Positions 1 to 5,998 of a stretch of DNA of 18,107 nt are shown one piece after another. A program made the translations under genes and the position numbers. How positions within the stretch are numbered: position 1 is the stretch's first letter; every line of letters begins with the position of its first letter. Under the pieces are notes generated by a model. The model was given only the letters and a program-made list of their open reading frames with translations, had not been told where the DNA came from and ran no database searches. This stretch comes from Bdellovibrionales bacterium. GTDB taxonomy: Bacteria; Bdellovibrionota; UBA1018. The stretch covers positions 1-18,107 of the forward strand of contig JAGWZD010000009.1 in the NCBI GenBank assembly GCA_018968995.1, given 5' to 3'.

Positions 1-702
1 CCCATCGATTCGCTCTCGAATGCGTAAGAAACCATCCGCTGGATCCAGATGGATGTCACTTGAGCCATTTCTAAGCGCCATTTCGAACATTTTCTCTAGC
101 AGGGAATCGATCGTCGGCTGACCAAAATTTACTGCATGGGAACTTCCCGAACCCTGCGTAGGACCCTCGGGACTTTTAGACAGGGCTACTGCAAGCTTCT
201 CAATCGTTTTTCTCTGGGTTCCGAAAAATCGATCAATCGCTTTTTCGATTTGTGAGCGTGGGGACAAACAGATTTTAAACGGAGCTGGAATAGTGCTAAC
301 AAGCTCTTCAGTCGCTAGAGACTGCCTCGGATCGTCTGATGCAATAATGAGTGCACCATTTTCTCTTGCAACGGGAAGAACTCGGTACTGCCGAATAATG
401 TTTTCGGGAATGCTCGTCAGCACCTCTGTTAGAATGACCTGCTTCGAGAGGTCTCGAAACTCCAGGCTCATTTGAACAGCCAGCGCTTGAGCTAAATCGA
501 CGTCGCTTAAAACTCCCTCTGAGACTAGGAATTGCCCCAACAGTACCTTGGCATGTTGTGCTCTACGCACGTACTCATCGAGATCCGAGGCCCCGATGAA
601 CCCCATCTCCACAAGCAACTCCCCAATTTTTTTCCGACCTGAAACCTTGCTCAGCATCGAGTCGCTGGGGTTTTCGGTTTTATTCGATCCCGTCTTAGTC
701 AA
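1..702 (-). CDS. gspE: GspE/PilB-type secretion ATPase, N-terminal part (runs off left edge)
   Basis: This is the cytoplasmic hexameric ATPase that would power pseudopilus or pilus assembly. Only 234 codons are visible; the reading frame is still open at base 1. Residues about 22-160 match the MshEN/GspE N-terminal domain: 'KKIGELLVEMGFI', then 'LGQFLVSEGVLSDVDLAQALA', then 'RVLPVARENGALIIASDDP'. From about residue 210 the N-terminal part of the ATPase core begins, with 'SDIHLDPADGFLRIRERIDG', very close to the family pattern SDIHIEP...LRVRxRIDG. The Walker motifs lie beyond the edge. I chose the TTG at 702 because a strong ribosome site (GGTGAGG, 711-717) sits 8 nt upstream. The ATG at 657 has no such site, and the frame is open up to a stop at about 769. 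It is last in the visible leftward operon, 94 nt after gspF. The T2SS, MSHA and T4P ATPases cannot be told apart from this fragment. Confidence 0.9.
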   Translation of the reverse strand, partial: MTKTGSNKTENPSDSMLSKVSGRKKIGELLVEMGFIGASDLDEYVRRAQHAKVLLGQFLVSEGVLSDVDLAQALAVQMSLEFRDLSKQVILTEVLTSIPENIIRQYRVLPVARENGALIIASDDPRQSLATEELVSTIPAPFKICLSPRSQIEKAIDRFFGTQRKTIEKLAVALSKSPEGPTQGSGSSHAVNFGQPTIDSLLEKMFEMALRNGSSDIHLDPADGFLRIRERIDG

Positions 703-710
703 AGAGTCTT

Positions 711-717
711 CCTCACC
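711..717 (-). promoter_or_regulatory. Shine-Dalgarno selecting a TTG start for gspE
   Basis: On the minus strand the sequence GGTGAGG lies 8 nt before TTG (700-702). The alternatives, ATG at 657 and TTG at 744, have no comparable purine-rich site, so this site decides the start. Confidence 0.55.
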
Positions 718-796
718 TACAAGCGTATCGGCGAAAAGACTCAAGGATTTGATCTCACAATGGTATTAGATTTCCGTGTCAGTCTACTGACGCTAT

Positions 797-2020
797 CTAA
801 CCAATCACTCGAGACATCTTCCAGATCGGCAGAAAAACTGCCAGGGCAAGAAATCCCGTTAAACCCAAAATGATCAAGAGAATCATGGGTTCGATCAACT
901 TCGACAAATTCGATAACTGATAATCGGTCTCTCGACGGTAGTGGCCACCAATCTGAGCTAAAACGGAATCCAGCTTTCCGGCTTCTTCACCCATGGTCAT
1001 AAGATTGACGAAGAAGTCTGGAAAAAACTGACTTCGAGCAAGTCCGTGCGCAAATCGCCCCCCTCGCTCAACCTCTATCCGGCAGGCGTCCATCTGCGCA
1101 GCAACCACCTGATTATCTAAACTGCTTCCTAAAATCTTTAAAGTCTCAGTCACCGTCACGCCACTTCGAAGCAAAACTTCGGTAATGAAACAAAACGAGT
1201 TTAACTCCAGCTGCAAAAATAGCTGACCTAAAACTGGAAGCTTCAGCTTAAAGGCGTCCCAGGCAAATCGACCCGTTGGAGTCGATAGAAAATATCGCGC
1301 TCCTAAAAAAACAGAAATTCCGAGGACCGCAATAAATGGAGCATAGGAAACAAAAAAGTCTGAAACCTGAATTAAAGCTCGAGTTACCGCTGGTAGCTGC
1401 GCTTTATTTGCGTCAAAAAATCCTTTGATCTTTGGCAGTAAGACATAAACAAAAACCCCCGCCACAATAACAACAAAAGATAAGACTATTTTCGGATAAA
1501 AAAGCGCAGACTTCATTTTCATTTTATTTTCAGAGCGGCGTTCAAGCAGGTGAGAGATCCGCTCCAAAAATGTATCTAATTCCCCTGAAGCCTCGCCTGC
1601 CCGAACTAACGTGACGTAAATCCGATCAAAAACATGGGGATGCCGTTGCATTGCCTCTGAGAGGAATTTTCCGTTTCGAACATCCTCGCTCACACTAATC
1701 AAAGCCTTCTTGATTCGAGGGTTTTTCATTTGAGCGGCAATCATCTCGAGAGCTTGAACTACAGGAATTCCGACGGTGTAAGCCGTTTGAAGCTGCTGAT
1801 TAAAAGTCAGCACTTCTTCAAAGGGCACAGGAAACAATTGATTGAGAAGCTGGGTTGGCAACGCCAGAAAGTCCCAGAGAGCCGACTTTTCTTGAACACG
1901 AATCGGAATCAAATCTTGTTGTGACAAGAGTTGGCGTGCCAACTGAATACTGTCGGCCTCTAGCTGTCCAGTGATCGCAGCACCACGTCGATCTCTCGCT
2001 TTAAAAACGTAGGTAGGCAT
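797..2020 (-). CDS. gspF: GspF/PilC-type inner-membrane platform protein
   Basis: This polytopic inner-membrane protein forms the assembly platform, contacting the GspE ATPase below and the growing pseudopilus above. It has 407 residues, the usual length for the family. The N-terminal cytoplasmic stretch 'PTYVFKARDRRGAAITGQLEAD' is typical. Two repeated T2SF domains follow, at about 65-195 and 270-400. Each carries the family signature: 'VRAGEASGELDTFLERI' near 139-155 and 'MGEEAGKLDSVLAQI' near 343-357. Membrane segments are predicted at about 173-196, 219-244 and 376-402. The start ATG is 15 nt downstream of the stop of the preceding pseudopilin gene, so the two are almost certainly co-transcribed. 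Gene order GspF then GspE is the reverse of the classical gsp operon order. The family assignment is secure; the subtype (T2SS or MSHA-like pilus) is not resolved. Confidence 0.95.
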   Translation of the reverse strand: MPTYVFKARDRRGAAITGQLEADSIQLARQLLSQQDLIPIRVQEKSALWDFLALPTQLLNQLFPVPFEEVLTFNQQLQTAYTVGIPVVQALEMIAAQMKNPRIKKALISVSEDVRNGKFLSEAMQRHPHVFDRIYVTLVRAGEASGELDTFLERISHLLERRSENKMKMKSALFYPKIVLSFVVIVAGVFVYVLLPKIKGFFDANKAQLPAVTRALIQVSDFFVSYAPFIAVLGISVFLGARYFLSTPTGRFAWDAFKLKLPVLGQLFLQLELNSFCFITEVLLRSGVTVTETLKILGSSLDNQVVAAQMDACRIEVERGGRFAHGLARSQFFPDFFVNLMTMGEEAGKLDSVLAQIGGHYRRETDYQLSNLSKLIEPMILLIILGLTGFLALAVFLPIWKMSRVIG

Positions 2021-2035
2021 CCTGATTAAAGACTA

Positions 2036-2854
2036 TCATGGTGCCTCTAATTGCCGTGCAGGAAGTATCAAATGGGGTTCACCGGGCGTCACTGTCACAG
2101 GCCCGACAGTGGCGGTTGGATTAGGATGAGGAAGCGTCAAAAAGACACTACGTCGACCCATGGTCACGTTCTGAAAAACGAAATATCCAGCAGTGCCGAT
2201 ACTCACCGAAGCTGGCGAAGCTAAATGGCCTGTACCATCGAGATCGTTTAAAAAAACAAGCCCAGTTCCAGTGAAGACTCCCCCTCCCGCGTCTGTCACA
2301 AAACCATGAAGATTAAATCGTGTGGCGCTCGGTGGAATCTGAATCACGAGATCAGCATCCACCCCCGAGCCTCCCGCAACTCCGTCTGCCCCAAGACTTT
2401 TAATGGTTGTGGCAGTGACCGAGTTGCCAACGACATACTGAATCGGTCGACCCCACGCATCTTTTGTCCACTCCACCAAGGAATCGGAAGTATCAAGGTA
2501 TGGACCACTCCAACCGTAGGCGAATCGCGCAGTAGGATCCTGGACACGAGTGCCGGCGCCAGATGGTGCATTCAACAGCTCATCGAGAGCGTTTGGAAGA
2601 CGCCCCATATCTCCCAGAAAACCAAACTCCGTCCTCAATCTGCGGACTTTGGCGCTTGGATCGCCTAGAATCGCTCGCCGAATCGACAGTAAACGAGAAC
2701 GCGTTCGCTCGACGCGATGCTCTTCGATGCTTGGTAATGAAACTGCTGGAACAATCACGGCGAGAATAGAGAGTAACGTCACCATCATCAAAAAATCGAT
2801 TAGGGTGAATCCCGAAAGGTTCAGAGTCTGGCGCTCACGGATTAGAAACGTCAA
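2036..2854 (-). CDS. GspG-like pseudopilin with C-terminal beta-sandwich extension and Asp5
   Basis: This 272-residue prepilin-type protein should be cleaved after Gly15 in 'LNLSG/FTLIDFLMM'. The hydrophobic helix spans about 16-40. Position 5 of the mature protein is Asp (GAT codon) in place of the near-invariant Glu. A GspG-like core follows: 'ILGDPSAK', 'FGFLGDMGRLPNALDEL', 'YGWSGPYLD', 'KDAWGRPIQY', then an Asp-rich loop 'SLGADGVAGGSGVDADLVI' (153-171) resembling the GspG calcium site. Residues about 174-272 are an addition not present in ordinary GspG. They contain 'LHGFVTDAGGGVFTGTGLVF...GYFVFQNVTMGRRSVFLTLP', the rhythm of a carboxypeptidase-regulatory or CNA-B-like beta-sandwich; that fold is inferred. 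The start is TTG, supported by GAGGA (2860-2864) 5 nt upstream. The gene overlaps the preceding paralogue by 20 nt. Confidence 0.88.
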   Translation of the reverse strand: MTFLIRERQTLNLSGFTLIDFLMMVTLLSILAVIVPAVSLPSIEEHRVERTRSRLLSIRRAILGDPSAKVRRLRTEFGFLGDMGRLPNALDELLNAPSGAGTRVQDPTARFAYGWSGPYLDTSDSLVEWTKDAWGRPIQYVVGNSVTATTIKSLGADGVAGGSGVDADLVIQIPPSATRFNLHGFVTDAGGGVFTGTGLVFLNDLDGTGHLASPASVSIGTAGYFVFQNVTMGRRSVFLTLPHPNPTATVGPVTVTPGEPHLILPARQLEAP

Positions 2855-3725
2855 AAGAGTCCTCGCTCAGCTCAATATTTTTTCGGTCCATAGTAAAGAT
2901 CACTGGTCCTATAGTCATCGTAGGAGTCGGACTAGGTCGGGGCACGATCACGGTAATCGATCGTTTGCCGAAAGGAACCCCACTGAACTGAAACTGACCT
3001 ACTGCTACTCCTGGGCTTGGAGTAGCCACGGTGTAATCTGGAAGCTCCTGAGTTTCCGAAGTTACTACTGGACTAGGAACGGCCCAGGTCAGATTGGGTC
3101 GATTCAAGATCACCGACGCTGCCCCTCGGTATGGAGAACCGCGAAGATTCAAAGAGCCGTAAACTGTGCCCTGCCAAAGTTCAGAGGGTAGCTCCACAAT
3201 AATATCCTTCTTATAGCCAGAGCTGCCCCCCACAGAGTCCTCTACTCCGTCGGCACCGAGACTCCTGATTCTGGGTGGAGATGCAGAAGGATCATACTGA
3301 ATCGTGTTCCCCCAGGCGTCGAGCAGAGTGTCTGCTGATCCTGATGCCGAAAATAAATAAGGTCCATTCCATCCGGCTCCGAAGCGAACGCTCGGAACCA
3401 TCTCATAAGCGCCCACTTCAGGAGTTGGCGCCACTGACGGTCGAGAGACTAAGGCCATCAAACCCTGGGTGGAATCGGGTAATTTTCCTACGTCTCCGAC
3501 ATATCCAAAGCTCGTACGAACTCCGTTCTCTCGAACGGTAGGATCCCCAATCAGGGCGATCTTCATTCTCTCCATTTTCTGCAGAGTCTGCTCGTAGCGA
3601 GTTTCATCTAACGAGTCGCCCATCAACTCTAATGAGGCGAACGCTAAAATAGAGAGAAGCACCATCGTCATGAGGACTTCAATCAGAGTAAAGCCATGGA
3701 AATTTTTACTAGAACAGAAGATCAT
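2835..3725 (-). CDS. GspG-like pseudopilin with C-terminal beta-sandwich extension
   Basis: This 296-residue prepilin-type protein starts at ATG 3725, giving an 11-residue leader ending 'NFHG/FTLIEVLMTMVLLSI'. The longer in-frame opening to 3905 would lie inside the preceding gene and give an implausible leader. Glu5 is present. The core resembles GspG: 'ALIGDPTVRENGVR', 'FGYVGDVGKLP', 'GWNGPYLF', 'LDAWGNTIQYD', and a loop 'SLGADGVEDSVGGSSGYKKDI' in which the second acidic residue of the usual D-x-D pair is replaced by Lys. Residues about 178-296 are an extra domain: 'GTVYGSLNLRG...GAASVILNRP...GQFQFSGVPFGKRSITVIVP'. This again has a carboxypeptidase-regulatory-like beta-strand pattern, separated by Pro-rich stretches. 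The gene overlaps the previous one by 17 nt and the next by 20 nt, so translational coupling is likely. It is a clear paralogue of the 2854 gene. Confidence 0.88.
   Translation of the reverse strand: MIFCSSKNFHGFTLIEVLMTMVLLSILAFASLELMGDSLDETRYEQTLQKMERMKIALIGDPTVRENGVRTSFGYVGDVGKLPDSTQGLMALVSRPSVAPTPEVGAYEMVPSVRFGAGWNGPYLFSASGSADTLLDAWGNTIQYDPSASPPRIRSLGADGVEDSVGGSSGYKKDIIVELPSELWQGTVYGSLNLRGSPYRGAASVILNRPNLTWAVPSPVVTSETQELPDYTVATPSPGVAVGQFQFSGVPFGKRSITVIVPRPSPTPTMTIGPVIFTMDRKNIELSEDSFDVSNP
2860..2864 (-). promoter_or_regulatory. Shine-Dalgarno selecting a TTG start for the 2854 pseudopilin gene
   Basis: GAGGA on the minus strand, 5 nt before TTG (2852-2854), inside the end of the upstream pseudopilin gene. 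No ATG is available before the prepilin cleavage motif, so TTG is the only start that gives a normal short leader. Confidence 0.6.
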
Positions 3726-4194
3726 CGTTACTGTTCGCTCCACCACAGATTCGGTCAGGTCCACAGCTTCGTAAGATCTGCTCGCCTGATGCTTCAACCT
3801 GAAAAGCAGTGCCCCACCCATCCAGCATAAAAGCGTTTGATTCGCTTTGCCAAACAGAGTCGATATAGGGTCCACACCATCCCTGAAGCCTTTGAAAAGA
3901 ACCACTCCCCGAATCTAAATTCATCGAGCAACCCGTCCCCTCTACATCACTCACCAGATATAAAAGCGGTGATGCCGCTGGAAGAGATCCCAGATGAGAC
4001 TTTAATTGACCTAAAGCACTCTTCAGATGCACCCCCTTGAGCTGGGTGCTTTCTTGTTTGGAAACACTCTCAGTAGGTTGAATCATCACATAAAAGGCTG
4101 CGAAACTGATCCCGGTGAAAGCCATCAGCATGGCCAGCGACAAAAAGGCCATCCCTCGACGATCCAAGATCTCAGAGAGTGATAACAAGGTCAT
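3709..4194 (-). CDS. Small GspG-core minor pseudopilin lacking Glu5
   Basis: A 161-residue protein with a prepilin-like leader 'EILDRRG/MAFLSLAMLMAF' and a hydrophobic helix at about 15-38. Mature position 5 is Ser, not Glu. Among classical T2SS pseudopilins GspK is the one lacking Glu5, and its leader also reads RRG followed by a small or Met residue, but GspK is roughly twice this length. The C-terminal half looks like GspG: 'GWCGPYID', 'LDGWGTAFQV', 'LRSCGPDRICGGANSNDDLLF', including the Asp-rich end loop. Four cysteines (89, 107, 144, 150) in the periplasmic part could form two disulfides. The gene overlaps the upstream gene by 23 nt and the downstream gene by 17 nt. A role as tip or minor subunit is inference; the pseudopilin class is well supported by sequence and context. 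Confidence 0.78.
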   Translation of the reverse strand: MTLLSLSEILDRRGMAFLSLAMLMAFTGISFAAFYVMIQPTESVSKQESTQLKGVHLKSALGQLKSHLGSLPAASPLLYLVSDVEGTGCSMNLDSGSGSFQRLQGWCGPYIDSVWQSESNAFMLDGWGTAFQVEASGEQILRSCGPDRICGGANSNDDLLF

Positions 4195-4687
4195 CCGCGG
4201 TGCCTAACTGAGCGTCTGGCCCTCTGGACTTCAGTGTCCGAGCCGAGGGATCATACTCAAAATCCAGACCCCACCCATCTTTGCTCCAAGTGCCATCGCT
4301 CTGGGAGAGATAAGGACCGCGCCAACCGGTTTTGGTAGTGATCGAATACGCCGAATAGCTGCCAGGATTAGTGATGAGCTCACTGAGTGCCGTCGCACCG
4401 CTCTGCCCGGTTTTCACTCCTGGCAAGGCTCCGCAGTGCGCCTCAAACCCTGGACGAACAAACTGACCGTTAGAAACCATTCTCGCGTCTCCTTTGATGG
4501 CCACACGAATGGTATTCATTCTCTCTTTAGTGACAGCGGTCTTTGCATCCTGAGAAAAATCGGTGAATTGGGTGATGGCCGCTACCGACAAGATAGCGAC
4601 CAACCCCAAAGCCAGCAGGACTTCTAGAAGAGTAAATCCTCGCAAGGAATCAGTAGGAGGACTCGGTTTCGTTTGCTCCACCGCCAT
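4172..4687 (-). CDS. GspG-like pseudopilin
   Basis: A 171-residue prepilin with cleavage motif 'TDSLRG/FTLLEVLLALGLVAI' and Glu5 present. The segment just after the membrane helix, 'ITQFTDFSQDAKTAV', closely matches that of the first gene of the operon ('VTQFTDFSKEAKNSAV'), which suggests duplication. The C-terminal part is GspG-like: 'GWRGPYLSQ', 'KDGWGLDFEYDPSA', then 'SRGPDAQLGTADDLVITL', matching the acidic calcium loop of GspG, and the protein stops there. Two Cys-free strands flank a single Cys85. I chose the ATG at 4687; a longer frame to 4768 exists but would put a hydrophobic stretch before the leader and overlap the upstream gene further. The start lies 38 nt inside the upstream gene without an obvious ribosome site, so GTG 4681 or translational coupling is also possible. 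Confidence 0.85.
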   Translation of the reverse strand: MAVEQTKPSPPTDSLRGFTLLEVLLALGLVAILSVAAITQFTDFSQDAKTAVTKERMNTIRVAIKGDARMVSNGQFVRPGFEAHCGALPGVKTGQSGATALSELITNPGSYSAYSITTKTGWRGPYLSQSDGTWSKDGWGLDFEYDPSARTLKSRGPDAQLGTADDLVITL

Positions 4688-5246
4688 TATTTTTAGAGTT
4701 GGCCTTAATTCGACCGGTAGTCGCCTCATAAATCCAGCCACATCCAGTAGTAGGAGTAGCAGTATCAACTAGGGTGCCGACGTCGGTTCCTGTAGCCATA
4801 TGCGCTGTTGTGCCCGTATAAACCAGTACACCGCGACGCTCAGCAGCTGTGCATGCTCCCGAACTCCATGGATTTTCAGGGACTCCTCCCGCTACAAAGT
4901 ATCGGTCTGCTACTTGAGCGATTTCTGTGGTTGTACAAACGCTGGCTGAGGCATCTGCCTTAGCCGCGGTGATGTCATTGGCAATAATTTGAGCAACATC
5001 GGGATACTCCGATGCTTCGGCTGCGGAAAGATTACAGCGTACTCGCATATTTCCGTATTGCTTCTGAATTCCCGCACGAAGAACCGCCAAACTTTGGCGT
5101 ACTGCGGAGTTCTTCGCCTCTTTCGAAAAGTCGGTAAACTGGGTCACTGCAATCGTGGCGAGAATTCCAACAAGCACTACTGCCATCAGAATTTCGATCA
5201 AAGTGAAGCCTGATTGATTCGGATTTACACATCGCATCTTGCGCAT
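4650..5246 (-). CDS. Major-pilin-like prepilin, first gene of the leftward operon
   Basis: A 198-residue type IV prepilin-like protein. Its leader is 'MRKMRCVNPNQSG/FTLIEILMAVVLVGI', with Glu5 present and a membrane/assembly helix at about 14-36. Unlike the next four genes it lacks the GspG 'GPYL...DxWG...GADG' core. It ends in a major-pilin style: 'YFVAGGVPENPWSSG', 'GCGWIYEATTGRIKAN', similar to MshA-type pilins. Four cysteines after the helix (71, 104, 132, 169) could form disulfide loops. I chose ATG 5246 because AAGGA (5257-5261) lies 10 nt upstream and the leader is short and basic; ATG 5282 in the same frame would give a 25-residue leader with no well-placed ribosome site. Its position directly after the divergent promoter region fits the most abundant subunit. 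Major pilin rather than pseudopilin is an inference. Confidence 0.85.
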   Translation of the reverse strand: MRKMRCVNPNQSGFTLIEILMAVVLVGILATIAVTQFTDFSKEAKNSAVRQSLAVLRAGIQKQYGNMRVRCNLSAAEASEYPDVAQIIANDITAAKADASASVCTTTEIAQVADRYFVAGGVPENPWSSGACTAAERRGVLVYTGTTAHMATGTDVGTLVDTATPTTGCGWIYEATTGRIKANSKNNGGGANETESSY

Positions 5247-5256
5247 CTGGTACCCA

Positions 5257-5261
5257 TCCTT
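5257..5261 (-). promoter_or_regulatory. Shine-Dalgarno of the major-pilin-like gene
   Basis: AAGGA on the minus strand, 10 nt before ATG 5246. It favours this start over the in-frame ATG at 5282. Confidence 0.45.
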
Positions 5262-5298
5262 GTACTGGCATTCTTGGGTCATCCTCGCTCTCGATATC

Positions 5299-5335
5299 GC
5301 AGCGTTTCTTGACTTAAATCAGCCTGAAACGCTGC
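5299..5335. repeat. Perfect 10-bp inverted repeat in the divergent control region
   Basis: The arms GCAGCGTTTC (5299-5308) and GAAACGCTGC (5326-5335) are exact reverse complements separated by 17 nt. The repeat lies in the 5' leader of the pilin operon (about 53-90 nt before ATG 5246) and upstream of the rightward -10 box. It could be a two-half-site operator for a dimeric regulator, with half-site centres 27 bp apart, or a stem-loop in the leader RNA. No T-run follows on either strand, so it is not an intrinsic terminator. Confidence 0.75.
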
Positions 5336-5362
5336 CACAAAAATCCAAAACGATTGACCTTG

Positions 5363-5370
5363 CGTATAAT
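5363..5370. promoter_or_regulatory. Candidate divergent overlapping -10 elements for the pilin and secretin operons
   Basis: On the plus strand TATAAT (5365-5370) is a perfect sigma-70 -10 hexamer, but no good -35 stands 17 bp upstream; transcription would begin near 5377, giving a leader of about 105 nt before ATG 5483. On the minus strand TATACG (5363-5368) overlaps it and is preceded at 16 bp by TTTACG, a 4/6 match to the -35 consensus. The two polymerases would therefore compete for the same TATA core. This is based on motifs only. Confidence 0.4.
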
Positions 5371-5482
5371 TTACCCAACAAAATCGTAAAGATCAGTTCT
5401 TTTTTACACACCCGGCAATTTCCTCTCAATAAATCCCTTCCCTTTGACCGATACGAAAGTCGGAGAGAAAGGCTCGTTGATC

Positions 5483-5998
5483 ATGTTTGACCCAGCAGAT
5501 CGCTCTGAGATTCGAAAAAATCGACTGAAAAATGTCGCTCGCGCAGGGGCCACACTCGGTATCTGTGTCATTTTTTCGACGCTCGCTTTCGCCACTGAAG
5601 GACCCTCTGCTCAGAAAGCTGTCCAGCAAGCCGTTCGCCAAGCCGACCCCTATCGGGGCCTTTGGGATCAAGAGCACCACCTGTTGTTTGCACGGCCCGA
5701 GTTGACCTGGGGACGAGACCCCTTTCTGAAACAGCCTGGTTTTGCCCTCAATGAGTTTGACGAGCCCAAATGGGAGCTTGTCGCTGTTTTTTTTGACGAC
5801 GAAACGTCTGAAGCCATCATTAACGGAAAACGGGTACGAGCCGGTGATGAGATTCAGGGCAGAGTGGTTGAAGAAATTGGGCAAAATTACGTACTACTGT
5901 CCCGAGATGATTCAGTTTTAGAACTGAATCTGCCGACAAGCAGTCAAGGCCCAGGATCGATCCGTATTGAGGAAATCGATCCTGGAGACAAAAAATAA
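5483..5998 (+). CDS. GspC/PilP/MshK-like secretin partner
   Basis: A 171-residue, probably inner-membrane-anchored periplasmic protein that should link the inner-membrane platform to the secretin. After a short basic N-terminus, residues about 20-37 form a hydrophobic anchor or signal. The PilP/GspC hallmark 'GRDPF' is at 77-81. It is followed by a small beta-domain: 'WELVAVFFDDETSEAIINGKRVRAGDEI' near 97-124, then 'VVEEIGQNYVLLSRDDSVLELNL'. This is the pattern of the GspC homology region and of PilP. There is no PDZ domain, so it is shorter than typical GspC. I chose ATG 5483, with AAAGG 10 nt upstream; the frame opens at TTG 5444, which lacks a ribosome site. Its stop overlaps the secretin start by one nucleotide (TAATG). 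GspC, PilP and MshK homologues cannot be separated here. Confidence 0.75.
   Translation: MFDPADRSEIRKNRLKNVARAGATLGICVIFSTLAFATEGPSAQKAVQQAVRQADPYRGLWDQEHHLLFARPELTWGRDPFLKQPGFALNEFDEPKWELVAVFFDDETSEAIINGKRVRAGDEIQGRVVEEIGQNYVLLSRDDSVLELNLPTSSQGPGSIRIEEIDPGDKK

Noticed and set aside
293..769. Two short plus-strand open frames near the left edge
   Set aside because: They lie opposite the well-supported gspE fragment and have no ribosome site or recognisable product.
778..791. Small hairpin GTCAG-TCTA-CTGAC just after the gspF stop
   Set aside because: The stem is only 5 bp and no T-run follows in the direction of transcription, so it is not a convincing terminator; chance is likely.
2550..3191. 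Open frame of 213 codons on the plus strand opposite two pseudopilin genes
   Set aside because: The composition is Arg/Ser-rich and motif-free, as expected for an antisense shadow of the two pseudopilin genes.
5354..5370. TTGACC next to TATAAT as a complete sigma-70 promoter
   Set aside because: The two hexamers are only 5 bp apart, far less than the 16-18 bp needed; only the -10 was kept as a candidate.
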